Source: Lepus europaeus (Eukaryota > Chordata > Mammalia > Lagomorpha > Leporidae). From it: 64,000 bases of DNA. The number at the start of each line of letters is the position of its first letter. Position 1 is the first letter of the stretch. Below the pieces are notes generated by a model that was not told where the DNA came from, made no database searches, and worked only from the letters and a program-made list of their open reading frames with translations. The stretch is taken from contig NC_084831.1 of NCBI RefSeq assembly GCF_033115175.1, positions 45,354,002-45,418,001 on the forward strand, written 5' to 3'. Shown here one piece after another: positions 32,583-44,000 of this stretch. A program made the translations under genes and the position numbers.

Positions 32583-33745
32583 AAAAGCAATAGGCTCTAT
32601 GCTGTCATCCAGGTCTGGGGTGATTCTGCTCCCCTGGAGAGGGTCCGGGCTGAAATACACCGTCATGCACACGGCAGCTCTCCTTCAACCACCCTGGCCC
32701 TCAATTTACAGAGCCCTTCTAGTTTTTTAAATCCTGGGCCCTCGTCCTTAACCGGGGTCACCGGGGTCACCTCCAGGTCACAGCCCCTTTTAAAGGAGCC
32801 TTTATTTCCAGAAACGTCTTAGGGACAAGCCCTGGGTGCGGGGGGCTCTTAGAACCGCGCTGGCTCCGCAGAACCTCCCTCCCCCCTCCCGTCACTACCC
32901 CTCCCCCCAACCTGCCTGTAAGCCAGCCAACAGCCACCCACCGTCTCCCTGGGACACACTCCCCCACACCAGACCCAAGCTCCTCAGTTTAAGGCCATCT
33001 GAGGCCCCCGAGGCCCCGCCCCGATAACATGAAACACCCTGGGTGCGCCCGTGCCGACATCCACTGCAATTCATGAGTATACGGGTTACGGTGCAGCTCA
33101 CATCTTACATTTTGGTAAACTTATTAACTTCGACTTGCAGTCGGCTTTCCCTTTTGGGAGTCAAAACACTCTTCCAGGCCCCAAAAAGACTGGCTGGCCG
33201 GCCGCGGCGAGTCCGGGGCCAAAGGGCGGGAAGAGGCCTCACACCGCCCGCTCCAGGGCTCCTGAGGCGCGCCTCCGCCGCGCGTCTCCTCACAGCCCGC
33301 GCACTCCCGCACGCGCCTCCGCCGGACGCGCCCGGCAGACTCCCGCCTCCCCCCGTGCCGGCTACCCCGCCCCACCGACCCGCTGGCCTGAGCCTCCCGT
33401 TAGCTCCGGGCGCGCAGACCTTCCAGGCTCCGGATCTCCCGAGCGCCCCGCCCCCGCGTCCCCCAGCCTCGCGCCTCCGCGGAGTCCCCGGCTCTTCGCC
33501 CCGCCCCAGCCCCGCCCCGCTCCCAGGCTCCGCCTCTCGGCGCAGCCCCGCCCAAGCGTCTTTCCCCAGGCCACTGCCAGAACGCGCGCTGCCAACCCTC
33601 TCCTACCACCCCCACCCTCCAGCTGAGCTCGGTGTCCCCGAGGCGCGGAGGACCCAGGGGACCCGCCCTCGCGAGGGCACGCACGCGCAGTGCCCACCTA
33701 GGCCGGCTCGAAGCCCTCGGCTCTCAGGTCTTCGGCCTCGGGCAC

Positions 33746-33775
33746 GGCCCCGCCCCCGGGCCCGGCCCCGCCCCT
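33746..33775. promoter_or_regulatory. paired GC boxes (Sp/KLF-type)
   Basis: Two GGCCCCGCCC motifs 17 bases apart in the promoter core. Motif match only. Confidence 0.4.
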
Positions 33776-33904
33776 CATGCCGGGTCCCGCGCACGCGCGC
33801 CTCCCCGCCCGGCCCTCCCCCCGCGCTGCCGGTCCCGCGGTCCCACGGCGCCAGGTCGCCCCCAGCCCCCTCCCTCCTCCCGCCCTGTCTGTGTCCCACC
33901 CTCC

Positions 33905-34009
33905 TAGCTTTGTGCCCGGGGTGCCGAGCCGTTTCCCCGTCGGCCGCGCCGGGGGAGGAGGGAGTCGCCGCCGAGGCGCTGCCGCTTGCTGCCCCGGGTA
34001 GGGGCACAG
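33905..34009 (+). other. LRRC42: LRRC42 non-coding first exon (5' UTR, start approximate)
   Basis: A strong donor, CACAG|GTAGGT, falls at 34009/34010 in the CpG island and is followed by a G-rich intron. The first coding exon at 40559 has an acceptor, so an upstream exon is required. The transcription start is not visible and the left edge is a guess. Confidence 0.5.
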
Positions 34010-34850
34010 GTAGGTGGCGGCCGCGGGCCGGGCCGCTCCGGGAGCCCGGGGCTGCGTGTGCGGGCGGGGTGTGAGGGAGGAGGGGGTGGGGGAGGGGAAA
34101 ACCGAGCGGACGGGATGTGGGGTGGGTCGGGGAGAGATGGGGGGGTGAGGGTGGAGGGCGTGGGACGTGGGTTTAAAGGAGGGGTCGGGGTGCCAGGGCC
34201 CGCTGTGGGGCGAGTGGAGCATCGGGGTTCGGGGCGGCGGTGGGAGCGGGCTCAGCCCGAGTGGGTTCGAGGAGGGGCATGCCTGGGGATCGCGAGAGGG
34301 TCGGGGGATTGCTGTCCTGGGAAAGGGCGTGGGGTCTGAGGGTTGCCGGGAGGAAAGCACTAGGATTCGAGTGGGCAAGGGGTGGGGTCCAGGGGGCCGG
34401 GAAGAAAGAAGTTGGGTCTTGTAGGTTGTGAAGTCGGGTTTAGTGAGGCGTGAAGGGAGGGGGGTTGTGAGGTTTGAGGACCCAAGACTTGGAAAGGGAC
34501 GGAGATTGGGGTCCTAGGAGAGGGAAGAGCCGAAGTGGGGAGAGGTGGGGTGGGTGGGGAAGGAGAGCCGGGGTGAGGGGGCGAGGTGGGGGAAGGGCGC
34601 TGGATGGAGGTGGGATGGAGCCGGCTTTCAGCTGGGGCACAGGAGGGTGTGAGGGTGGGGCGGAGGAGCTGGGGGCTGAAGACTGCGGGTGTGGGGCCGA
34701 GTTCTGCGTGAGAAGCTCCGGGGTTGTCGGGGGTATCTGGAAGGAAGAAAGAGGCTGGTGTGAGGAGAGAGGGAAGGCAGGTGGGAAGTGCGGTGACTGG
34801 GAGGGGAGCGAACGAGTTGCTGGGATAATGGCAGTGATCACAGACCCTGA
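34010..34850 (+). other. G-rich start of LRRC42 intron 1
   Basis: Repeated GGGG and GGTGGG runs on the plus (non-template) strand, immediately after the exon 1 donor. Potential G-quadruplex and R-loop sequence. Confidence 0.6.
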
Positions 34851-35235
34851 AGCTGGATCTGGGTTGGTTTGGAGTACTACGCAACTAGTTTCTGTTGAGG
34901 TTCCTATGTTAGAAATTTCTCAAGAATACTACATTTTCAACTAAGCCAAGGATGTCTGCAGCCTTGGGATGAAGGCCATGGGTGGACGGATGTTTTCCTG
35001 GTGTGGATGTGGCCAGTTTCTGGCCCGGCAGAGGGAAGAAAGGAGGCCTGGTTGTACTGTCCTGGCTCTCTTCCCTGCAGCTCTTAGATGTCCTCTGTTT
35101 GTGCCTCCTCCCTGCCCCCATCCCACCAGCTTGAACCATTGAGTACTGGAGGGATCCAACAGGTGGGTGAGATTAATTTTTTTACACATTTTTAAATCCT
35201 TAAGGCTGATGTCATATTTTTATTCTTGAGAGATA

Positions 35236-35588
35236 ACATCATGCAGTGGATAGAGCTTGAGTTTTGCAGTAATCAGAGCCCAGAGACTGAATTCTGGCTC
35301 TGCGGCTTACTTATGTCTCATCATCCTGTATATAGGATGTCTAGATAGACTTAAACTCAGCAATAAATATACCCCTCTTGTAATTTTGAGGTGAAATAAG
35401 TATGGTGTAGTTGAAATATCTGTGGAATAAAAAATTTGGGACTTGAGATAAGTAATTTTTTCTTTGGGCCTCTTCATGTATTAAATGATAACAGTGACCT
35501 CATCGCCTTGTTGAGGACCACAGGAGGTCATTTTATATAGGGCCTTGTGTAGTGCTTGGCAGCTGGAGGCCACTTGATAAGTGGTAGC
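35236..35588 (-). repeat. MIR element with an internal insertion of about 130 bp
   Basis: TGAATTCTGGCTCTGCGGCT, then after unrelated text GGCCTCTTCATGTATTAAAT and GTGTAGTGCTTGGCAGC: reverse-complement MIR order in LRRC42 intron 1. Confidence 0.55.
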
Positions 35589-37304
35589 CATCACATCCAG
35601 CATCATGAACATCGGTCAGAAAGTACTAGAACTTGTTACTGTTAGGGCCTTCTTCACTGACTTTACCTACTGAAGTTAGGCGCTTTCTTTTCAGATCCCA
35701 TAGCTGTAGACCCAGCTCACCATTCACCCGGTTACCTTTCCCTCCCTCAGTGCACCTGACTGGAAGAATCATGCTTTATGCTTGGTAAACCGGCTTCAGG
35801 GTCTTAAAAACTCATGTTTAGTTATCAATTATTTTATCTTGCCTCTTCTTCAAAGAAGTAGAGAACTGAGTTTTTCGTGTAGTGAGGTTATAGTTACTTG
35901 ATGAAGTGATATGCTTGTGGTTACTTTGGCTCATAAGTGGTGACCAAATACTAGAACATACGCTGTTGTAACATTTTTCTGTGATATGTACGAGTTACAG
36001 AACTGCCTCTAAGTGGTTTGGGAGGCAATCAGAATGCCTCTGTCACTCTGTTGACCTAATATATAATATAGCTTCCCTAGATTGACACTGGACATTGTTA
36101 CCTTGCAGATACTGATTTATTTTGATTTTCCATTTTGTATGGATTTTTGCCATGCTATAGGATAGACCTTGTCTCCTGGCCTGGTGAGGGGGGTGAGGGC
36201 GGCTTTGTAATAGACCACCCTGTATAATAGCCAGGGGCAAGCAAAGCCAAGTACAAAAGTTTTGTGTAGAATCTCATGTTTTTATGGTCTTTAAAGAGTC
36301 TAAACATTAATTTATCTCTTGGATCATCTTATGCTACTTCTTAAACACTCAGGAAGCCCCCTTACTGGGACAATTTAGGATGCACTAATTTAGGAGGAGA
36401 AATCAAAGATACCAGGATTCCCTGAATCAAAGTTGGTTCCTCCAGTTCATGGTTGATTAAGAAAAAAGAAGCCTTGGACTTCTGGACAGATGATGTGGGT
36501 TTGCTTTTCATGAATTTTGAATTTTTATAATTTTGGAAAAAAAAGTAGCATTTGATAAGTAATTGAAAGATAAAATATAGTTATAACTGTCTCCTTTTTT
36601 CAAGAAATGAAGCTGAAGCTGCTTGGGTTAGGGTCCTTACTGCTGTCTCCAGCTGCTTATGCCCCCTGCTGGATGGAATCAGACTTTTCTCATAGTAGTC
36701 ACCCATCCATCTGTCCATTTTTCTCTGGAATTTGTGGAAAGCACTGTTGGGGATGAGAGGTAGGAGAAATAAGCATTTCACAGTGTGCTGATTTATTATG
36801 TATTAAATTTCAGAGAATTTGTCCCTACTATTGAAGGCAGGTCATTGCTTTTTAGGGCCATGCCTGGGAGAGCTGGGCTCTAAATGTCCAGTCAGGGGGC
36901 TAGAGATCAAAGGAGATCTGCTTTATCTTCTTGTCAGGATTAAGGTCTGCTCGTGGTTGGAGGGGCCAAATGCCAGATACCCCTATTGGAGAGCTATAAG
37001 GGAGGTGTCTCCTTAGTAGCAGACACTGAATGCTGGCAAGAGAAGAGTGTGGGTCATAAGAGCTGGCACTGTGACAGGTTCCCTTCCCCTCCCCCCTTAT
37101 TATATTCCTCCTCCTCCCTCCCCCACCCAGTACCAATATACTCCCATCATCTGCTCTGCTTCTACCACCTGCAGAAGTCTCGGGCAAGTGGGGGAGGGAC
37201 CTGCAGCTGTTGCCTGGAAGGAAAGCTGGCTCCTAGCAACAGTGTCAGCAGGCCAGCAACTCAGAGCACTAAGTCCATCCATTTGAGGTCTCACACTCCC
37301 TCTC
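35589..37304. other. LRRC42 intron 1, SINE-free part
   Basis: No C-SINE for 1.7 kb; no exon recognised. Contains one CTCF-like motif (36659). Confidence 0.5.
36659..36674 (-). promoter_or_regulatory. candidate CTCF-like motif
   Basis: TATGCCCCCTGCTGGA matches the reverse CTCF core (GCCCCCT, then G/A, C/G, TGG) in LRRC42 intron 1. Motif only. Confidence 0.25.
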
Positions 37305-37480
37305 TTACTCAGTCCAGCAAATATCTTTTGGGAGCTAACTCATATCTAGGCATTATGTCTGGCCTGGGAAGAGAGAAGTAAGTGTCTTTCCCTCAAAGAG
37401 CTCACAGCTCTGGGTACACTGACAAGTGAACAGACAGTACTGGTGGTGAGTGCTGTAGAGGAGACCCTGGGTAAAGACTA
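37305..37480 (+). repeat. L2-like relic
   Basis: CCAGCAAATATCTTTTGGGA and TTTCCCTCAAAGAGCTCACA follow the L2 3' layout. Confidence 0.5.
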
Positions 37481-37485
37481 GACAG

Positions 37486-37800
37486 GTGGTCTGGTGCTGT
37501 GGCTTGAAGGGTAAGGCCACTCACTGCCTGTGGCGCCAGCATTTTCCATCCTATATGGGTGCCAGTTTGCGTCCAGCTGCTCCACTTAAGATACATTTCC
37601 CTGCTAATGTGCCCAGGAAAACAGTGAAGGATGGCCCCCCAAGTGCTTGGGCCCATGCATCCACATGGGAGACCCGGAGGAAGCTCCTGGCTCTGGACTG
37701 GCCCAGCTCTGGCTGTTGGGGCTGTGTGGAGAATGAACCAGTGGATGGAAGATCTCTGTAGCTCTGCCTTTCAAATACATAAATAAATCATTAAAAAATT
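37486..37800 (+). mobile_element. older C-SINE
   Basis: Head TGGTCTGGTGCTGTGGC; tail CAAATACATAAATAAATC. First SINE in the roughly 4.9 kb after 32597. Confidence 0.92.
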
Positions 37801-38284
37801 TTTTTAAAAAGACCAGTTAGGCATATCCTGGTATAGAATTTGGGAAGATTGTCCAGGAGAGAGAAGATACATGAGTTGAGTGTTAGTGATAAATGAAACC
37901 TCGGATGGAAGCAGTTTCTGCATGTTGGTACTGCATCCCCCACCTGCTCCTGGAACTGTGTCTTAAATGCTATTCCACCCGTACTCAGCTTGAAGAAGCC
38001 AGGGCTTTCATCATCCCATGCCTCCTAACAGAAGCTCAGGTCCATTCTTCTGGGGGAGGGAAGTGAGGAGTCAGCCGGGTTAATAGGCAAGGTGGTCCCA
38101 GTAGACATTTAGGGTGCAAAATGTTTGCGTTCCCCAAAAGTTAACTTTAGCCAGGTCAAAAGTGCCTGCCCATTCCTTAAGAATTCCCAGTTTTACCATG
38201 AGGATAGCAAGGGAGTAGTGATTCCAACCTTCTGAGCTCACAGTTCATGGTGAAAACTATTCACCTTCTGGGTGGCTCTTTGTT

Positions 38285-38850
38285 TTATGAACAAGCCAGT
38301 CAGGACAAATAAGATAACAAATCAGGTCTGTTGATGGGTTTTGTCCCTGCCTTGTTACTAATGATTGTCAGTTTTTTCTTCCCAAAAATTGTGCTTAAAA
38401 ACTCCACTACCACAGCCCCTTTGGGTTTTGCCTCTCTTGGAGGCCCCCTCCATGCCACTCTGGCAGGAGGTCCCTGACTCTAATAAATCTTTTTTTTTTT
38501 TTTTTTTTTTTTTGACAGGTAGAGTTATAGACAGAGACAGAGAGAAAGGTCTTCCTCCCATTGGTTCACCCCCCAAATGACCGCTACCCGGCGCTGCGCC
38601 GATCTGAAGCCAGGAGCCAGGTGCTTCCTCCTGGTCTCCCATGATGCAGGTGCAGGGACCCAAGCACTTGGGCCATCCTCCACTGCCCTCCCAGGCCACA
38701 GCGGAGAGCTGGACTGGAAGAGGAGCAACTGGGACTAGAACCCGGTGCCCATATGGGATGCCGGCGCCGCAGGCGGAGAATTAACCAACTGAGCCACAGT
38801 GCTGGCCCTCTAATAAATCTTGCTTTCAAATACTTAAAAAAAAAAAAAAA
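38285..38850 (+). mobile_element. LTR-like segment ending in an A-run (fossil), interrupted by a C-SINE
   Basis: ACAAGCCAGTCAGGACAAAT and GGCAGGAGGTCCCTGACTC precede AATAAATCTTGCTTTCAAATAC and then a run of A. This resembles the U3-R part of a class I LTR followed directly by a poly(A) tail. A C-SINE sits at 38492-38807 with the AATAAA region duplicated around it. Family uncertain. Confidence 0.4.
38492..38807 (-). mobile_element. C-SINE, 14-bp target duplication
   Basis: CTCTAATAAATCTT at 38478-38491 and 38808-38821; it duplicated the host poly(A) signal. Confidence 0.95.
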
Positions 38851-39255
38851 ATAGGCATTAGCCAGGTTAGGGAGGCAGAGGAAGATTTCCAGCCAAACAA
38901 AGCAGACTAGGCAAAGCCAGTAGGTTTTCCCGGCTGGAGAGTATGGGGTACAAGAAGGTGAATGGGGAAAGGTGAGGCCCTGGGCTAGGCCGAGCCCTCT
39001 TTTCCATTGTGCTTTTACATGCTTAATTATCCTCAGGAAAAACATGGATAGTAACAATTCCCACAAGTAAGAGCGTTGTTGAATCTCCAGAGACTCAGCA
39101 TTTTTGATCACTGACTTAATTGCTGACACTTGGCTGGCCCTATGTTGATGCAGAAGAAGCTGAGTTGGTTCACTCCAAATGTCTGTCAGTTTTTGGGGGG
39201 CAACATCAGAGTCTGTAGGAATATCAGGCCTATGTTAAATATTACTTGTCTTCTA

Positions 39256-39573
39256 GGGCTGGGTCTTGTGGTGCAGTATGTTAAGCTGTTGCTTGGGACT
39301 CCTGCATCCCATATAGGAGTCCCGGCTACTCCACTTCCAATCCAGCTTCCTGCTAATGTGCCTGGAAAGGCAGTGAATGATGGCCCAAGTAGCTGGGCCC
39401 CTGCACCCACCTGGCAGACCCAGACGGAGTTCCTGGTTCTGGCTTTGACCTGGCCTGCCCCAGCTGAGGCAGACTACCAGATGGAAGATTCTCATTCTCT
39501 CTCTCTCTCCCTCTGTCGGCGCACTGCCTTTCAAATAAACAAATAAATAAATCTTAAAAAAAAAAAAAGAAAA
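39256..39573 (+). mobile_element. older C-SINE
   Basis: GGGCTGGGTCTTGTGGTGC to AAATAAATAAATCTTAAAA. Confidence 0.92.
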
Positions 39574-39892
39574 ATACCGTCATTTTATTTTACTTAGCAG
39601 TTTTTTTGTATTTTGAAATCTTGCAATTACTCAGGATAACAAGTATTCTAATTAGTCCTTGAGCACATAATGTCACCCACATGATTGCTGCAATACCCAC
39701 TGTTTTTGTTTTCTTTTTTAAAATTTTTGCCTTATCTCAAAAGTACCCTAATAGAACCTTAAAAGACATACTTCCAAGGGGTAGAGCGGCTTTCGTTAGC
39801 TCTTTTGAGGGCGGTCTTTATTTGTAAATCCAAAAAATTCCATTACTTGTGGAGTATGGGAAGGTGAGGCTTAGCAAATTAATAAACTTTAG

Positions 39893-40440
39893 TTCCACAA
39901 ATAATCTGTTTAGGGCTTATAACATGCCAGAGCACTGTGTTAGGGAGTCCGGATAAATTAAACATGATCTTTCCTCTCAAGGCGCTCAAAGCAGCAAAAG
40001 GTGGGCCCAGAAGCAAATCAGTAGCAAAACAGTGAGCCAAGTGCAATAAAGAAGTGTGTAGAGAGTGCCAAGCTAGTGAGGGAGTTGCTTATTTCTAGTC
40101 TTTATTTTTTTTTCTGTACATAACATACTTTAAAAAATAATTCTACAGTTTGAGTGCCTTTATAGCATATAGCATATAGTATGGATGTGTCATGAACTAT
40201 TTCGTTACACCCCAACTGTTGGGCTCTTGGGTTGTGTCCAAGTGTACATATAACTGGGCTGCGATGAATTTATTTGTAGATGAATCTGTGCCAATATCTG
40301 ATAACTTCCTTGGGGGCATTCTAGATATGAGATGTGAGCTGGGTTTTGAAAGATGAGTAGATCCCAGAAAAGGGTGCGAAGGGGCATTCCAGGTGGAGAC
40401 AGCAACAACCTCAAGTGCCAAAGTTCATAGGTGAGCCCGG
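39893..40440 (+). repeat. L2-like relic with an L1 piece inserted
   Basis: ACATGCCAGAGCACTGTGTT and TTTCCTCTCAAGGCGCTCAA on the left, GGGGCATTCCAGGTGGAGAC on the right. Confidence 0.5.
40095..40325 (-). mobile_element. old L1-like fragment inside an L2 relic
   Basis: GTCCAAGTGTACATATAACT and related text look like reverse-complement old L1. L2-like text occurs on both sides, suggesting insertion. Confidence 0.35.
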
Positions 40441-40558
40441 CTTTCCCCACACCAGCCACAGGGCTTGCCTGGGAGGCTCATAAAGCCCTGAGCACAGCAT
40501 GATGAAGTTACAAATGGCATTTTAATTGGACTTGCTTCCCTGTGCCTTGCTTTTACAG

Positions 40559-41045
40559 TCACACCCAAGGCCATGTCTTACTACCTCAACTCAGAAAACC
40601 ACCTGGACCCAGGTCCCATCTATGTGCGAGAAAACGGTCAGCTGCACATGGTCAGTCTGGCTCTGGACAATGTCAGGAGTAGCCTGCAGAAGCCGAGGCC
40701 CTTCCGGCTGTTTTCCAAAGGCTTTTCTGTGGAGCTTTGCATGAACAGGGAAGACGACACTGCACAGAAAGAGAAGACTGACCATTTCATCTTCACGTAC
40801 ACCCGGGAGGGGAATCTCCGGTACTCCGCCAAATCCCTCTTCAACCTGGTCCTCGGCTTCATCTCCGACAATGTTGATCACGTTGATTCCCTCATTGGCT
40901 TTCCTGAGCAGATTGCTGAAAAACTGTTCTCTGCTGCTGAAGCCAGGCAGAAATTCACAGAGCCAGGTGCAGGGCTGAGGGCTTTGCAGAAATTTACGGA
41001 GGCCTATGGAAGTCTGGTGCTTTGCTCCCTGTGTTTGCGGAACAG
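40559..41045 (+). CDS. LRRC42: LRRC42 first coding exon
   Basis: Acceptor CTTTTACAG ends at 40558. ATG is at 40573 after 14 untranslated bases. Donor AACAG|GTGGGT is at 41045/41046. It encodes residues 1-157 plus two bases of Arg158. The open frame runs on into the intron to 41088, which is not coding in the spliced form. Confidence 0.95.
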
Positions 41046-44000
41046 GTGGGTGTTCTGGTCAGGGTATCGGGTCCTTTGGGTGTATTGATTCTGTTGGGTG
41101 CTGGGGCTCAGTGGGCCTGGGGGCTACCACATCAAAGAGCACCTCCCCTTAGAATAGTGGCGGGCCATTTGGCAAGAAAGCAGTGTCTGTCTCCCCCAAC
41201 CCCAACCCCAGCCCCCAGAGAGCACTGAGCTTCATTGCAGGAACATTTTCAAGGGTCAGTTGATTGCCCCATCTCCTCCATTAGGCAGAAGATACTCATT
41301 TTTTTTTTTTTTAAGATTTATTTATTTATTTATTTATTTAAAAGGCAAAGTTACAGAGGCAGAGAGATGGGGGGATTCTTCATCTGCTGGTTCACTCTCC
41401 AAGTGGCCTCAATGGATAGAGCTGTGCTGATCCAAAGCCAGGAGCCAAGAGCTTTCTCTGGGTCTCCCAAGCACTTAGGCCATCTTCCACTGCTTTCCCA
41501 GGCCATAGCAGAGAGCTGGATCAGAATTGGAGCAGCTGGGACTTGAACTGGCACCCACATGGGATGCCAGCAGTGCATCCCATAGTAGATTTACCTGCTA
41601 TGCCACAGTGCCAGCCCCAGAGGATACTGTTTTACCAACTTCTGTAATAGCAGGTAGAGAAGACAAGATGTGGTCTGTCATATGCCTCTTCACTGGAGAC
41701 TGCTGAGTGGGTGGTGAAGGTCTGCACCAAGAACCAGAGTTCTTGGTCCTGTTTCTGTTTGCAGGCCACTAGGTATTGACTCTTAGATCAAAAGCAACCT
41801 TTAAAGAAGGAGAAAAACTTCATGTGTCCTAAAGTTTGGAAATTGTTAGGTAAGGTTCCAAGACCGAAGTTTTATCTCCTAAGAAAGGTGATGTTTTCTC
41901 TTGTGACTTGCTTTTCATATTAGATATCTATTTATTTATTTTTTTATTCTGCCATCATGTAAAAACATTTCTAAAGCATCTACTAATTTTAAAAAATTTT
42001 TAAAGAAAATGAACAAGGCAAATTACAAACACAAAAGAGTATTAAGTAAAACATGTCTCCTTGTCATCTCTCCTGTGTCCTCCCCTCAGAGGCCAGCTGT
42101 ATTAGTACTTTCTTTCATACTGTTCCAAGAATACTCTATACATATACATGATTATATAGCTAGCTCCTTTGTTATATAAATGGCAGCACAGTGCATACAT
42201 TCCTTTTTTTTTTAAGATTTATTTATTTATTTGACAGAGTTACAGAGAGAGGGAGAGACAGAAAAAGATCTTACACTTGCTGGTTCACTTCTCAGGTGGC
42301 TGCAATGGCTGGGACTAGGCTAGGCAGAAGATAGGAGCCAGGAACTTTATCCAGACCTCCCATGTGGGTGGCAGGGGCCCAAGTGCTTGGGCTATCTTCC
42401 ACTGCTTTTCCCAGGCCATTAACAGGAAGCTGGATCAGAAGTAGAGCAACTGAGACAAAAACCAGCACCCATACAGGATACCAGCATCACAGGTGGCAAC
42501 TTTAGCCACTATGCTACAACACCAGCCCAGTATATACACTTTTATGCACCTTGCTTTCACATAATTTCAAAATAAATTATCACCTATACTTGTAGATTTA
42601 AATTTATTTAATTGATAGGCAAAAAGAGAAACACACCGAAGTTTTGTCTCCTAAGAAAGCTGATGTTTTCTCTTGTGACTTGCTTTTGATCTTATATATA
42701 CAGGCACAGGGAGAGCTCCCATCCACTGGTCCTCAACAAGGCAAAGGCTGGGTCAGGTGAAAACCTGGAGGCAGGAATTCAGTCCAGGTTTCCTGGCTTG
42801 GTGGCGGGGACCCACCACTTGTGCTAACACATGCTGCCTCCAGCTCTGCATTGGCAAGAGGCTGGAATTGGAATCCTGAGTTGGGAACATAATCCAGGTA
42901 CTTCAGTGTGTGATGCAGGCATCTAACTAGTATCTTAACTACTGGAAAGAACACCTGCCCCAATATTTGTAGATTTTAAAAGTAACTTTATAGTGTAACA
43001 GTAGCAGAACTTTTTTGTGATTAGAAACTGTGAATAGCAGTTGACTTTTAAGGTGTATAGTCACTATGCCCATTAAAATGAAGCTAAACAAAAAGTATGT
43101 AGTCAGAGAAGAGAAATTGATAATCAGAAAATATAAGCTAAACTCATATGCTTAAGAAAAAAAATCAGCTTGTAGGAGTAATGATTTTGCCCCAGGCCAA
43201 ATACTGAATTTTTAGAAAGAAAAGACATATGCCGAAAAGAACCAAACTCTGGAGCAGGCACCTCACAGAAGCTCTGGCTTGGTGCTGAGGTTGACACAGC
43301 TGCCAGTGGGAAGGAAAGTAATGACCCTGCCTAAATGAGAAAGTCAAGCAGTGTATTGATACAGTTCATAGATCTAATGTTTTTACATTTTACTCCTTGG
43401 TACTCAAAGTTATTCATGTATACCTTATTTTAAATTATTTTATAAAAGCAGTCTATACCATTTAGGCAGTACATAAAGCTGTACTATTAAAAAAAAAAAA
43501 AAAAAAAACCTCATAGGAAGCAGATACTTACCCTGGTAGTTTGAGTCCCTGGGTTTGATGCCTGGTTCCAGCTCCTGTCTCCAGCCTCCTACTACTGTAA
43601 ACCCAGGGAGGCAGTGATGTTCAGATAATTGGGTTCCTGCATTCTGTGTTCTCGGCTCCTGGCTTTAGCCCTGGCTGGGGCCGTTCTGAGCATTTGGGGA
43701 GTGAATCCCTAGATGGGAGTTCTGTGTCTGCGTCTCTCTCTAAAGTAAATAAATAAAATTTAAAAACAAAATCATAATTCCACCATGATGATAATTTTCA
43801 GATACATATTTTTGTGCACTTGGGAACAGATTCTACAGTTGTATTCTCCTGCCCACCTGTTTTCATAGCTTAAATATTTCCCATACTGCTGAAATTGCTG
43901 GTTATTCATCTGTGATGTCTGCATATTGTTTCAGTGGTCAGACTGTGATGAGCATAGCACTTTCATTCACGTTTGATGAACACATACAATAGTACAGTAT

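Larger units (their letters stand above)
33150..34360. promoter_or_regulatory. CpG island with bidirectional HSPB11 / LRRC42 promoter
   Basis: Dense CpG and very high GC content with no convincing TATA box. GC boxes (GGCCCCGCCC type) occur at about 33498-33520, 33746-33758 and 33763-33775. NRF1-like GCGCACGCGC strings lie near 33675 and 33790. It lies between the 5' ends of two divergent genes, as expected for a housekeeping-type bidirectional promoter. The plus strand is C-rich left of about 33.95 kb and G-rich right of it. The unresolved non-coding first exon of HSPB11 should lie inside the left half. Confidence 0.85.

Noticed and set aside
33043-34074. 343-codon open frame on the plus strand in the CpG island
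   Set aside because: GC-rich DNA has few stop codons. The translation is low-complexity Pro/Arg/Ala, and it overlaps other long frames on both strands and the promoter.
34360-34944. Several 130-230 codon frames in the G-rich intron start
   Set aside because: Products of strong strand skew; Gly- or Pro-rich with no domains.
38584-39129. 181-codon minus-strand open frame
   Set aside because: Partly C-SINE and partly unconserved intron; no domain or start context.
41046-41088. Extension of the LRRC42 first coding exon past its donor
   Set aside because: The frame stays open for 14 codons only; splicing at 41045 restores the known protein.
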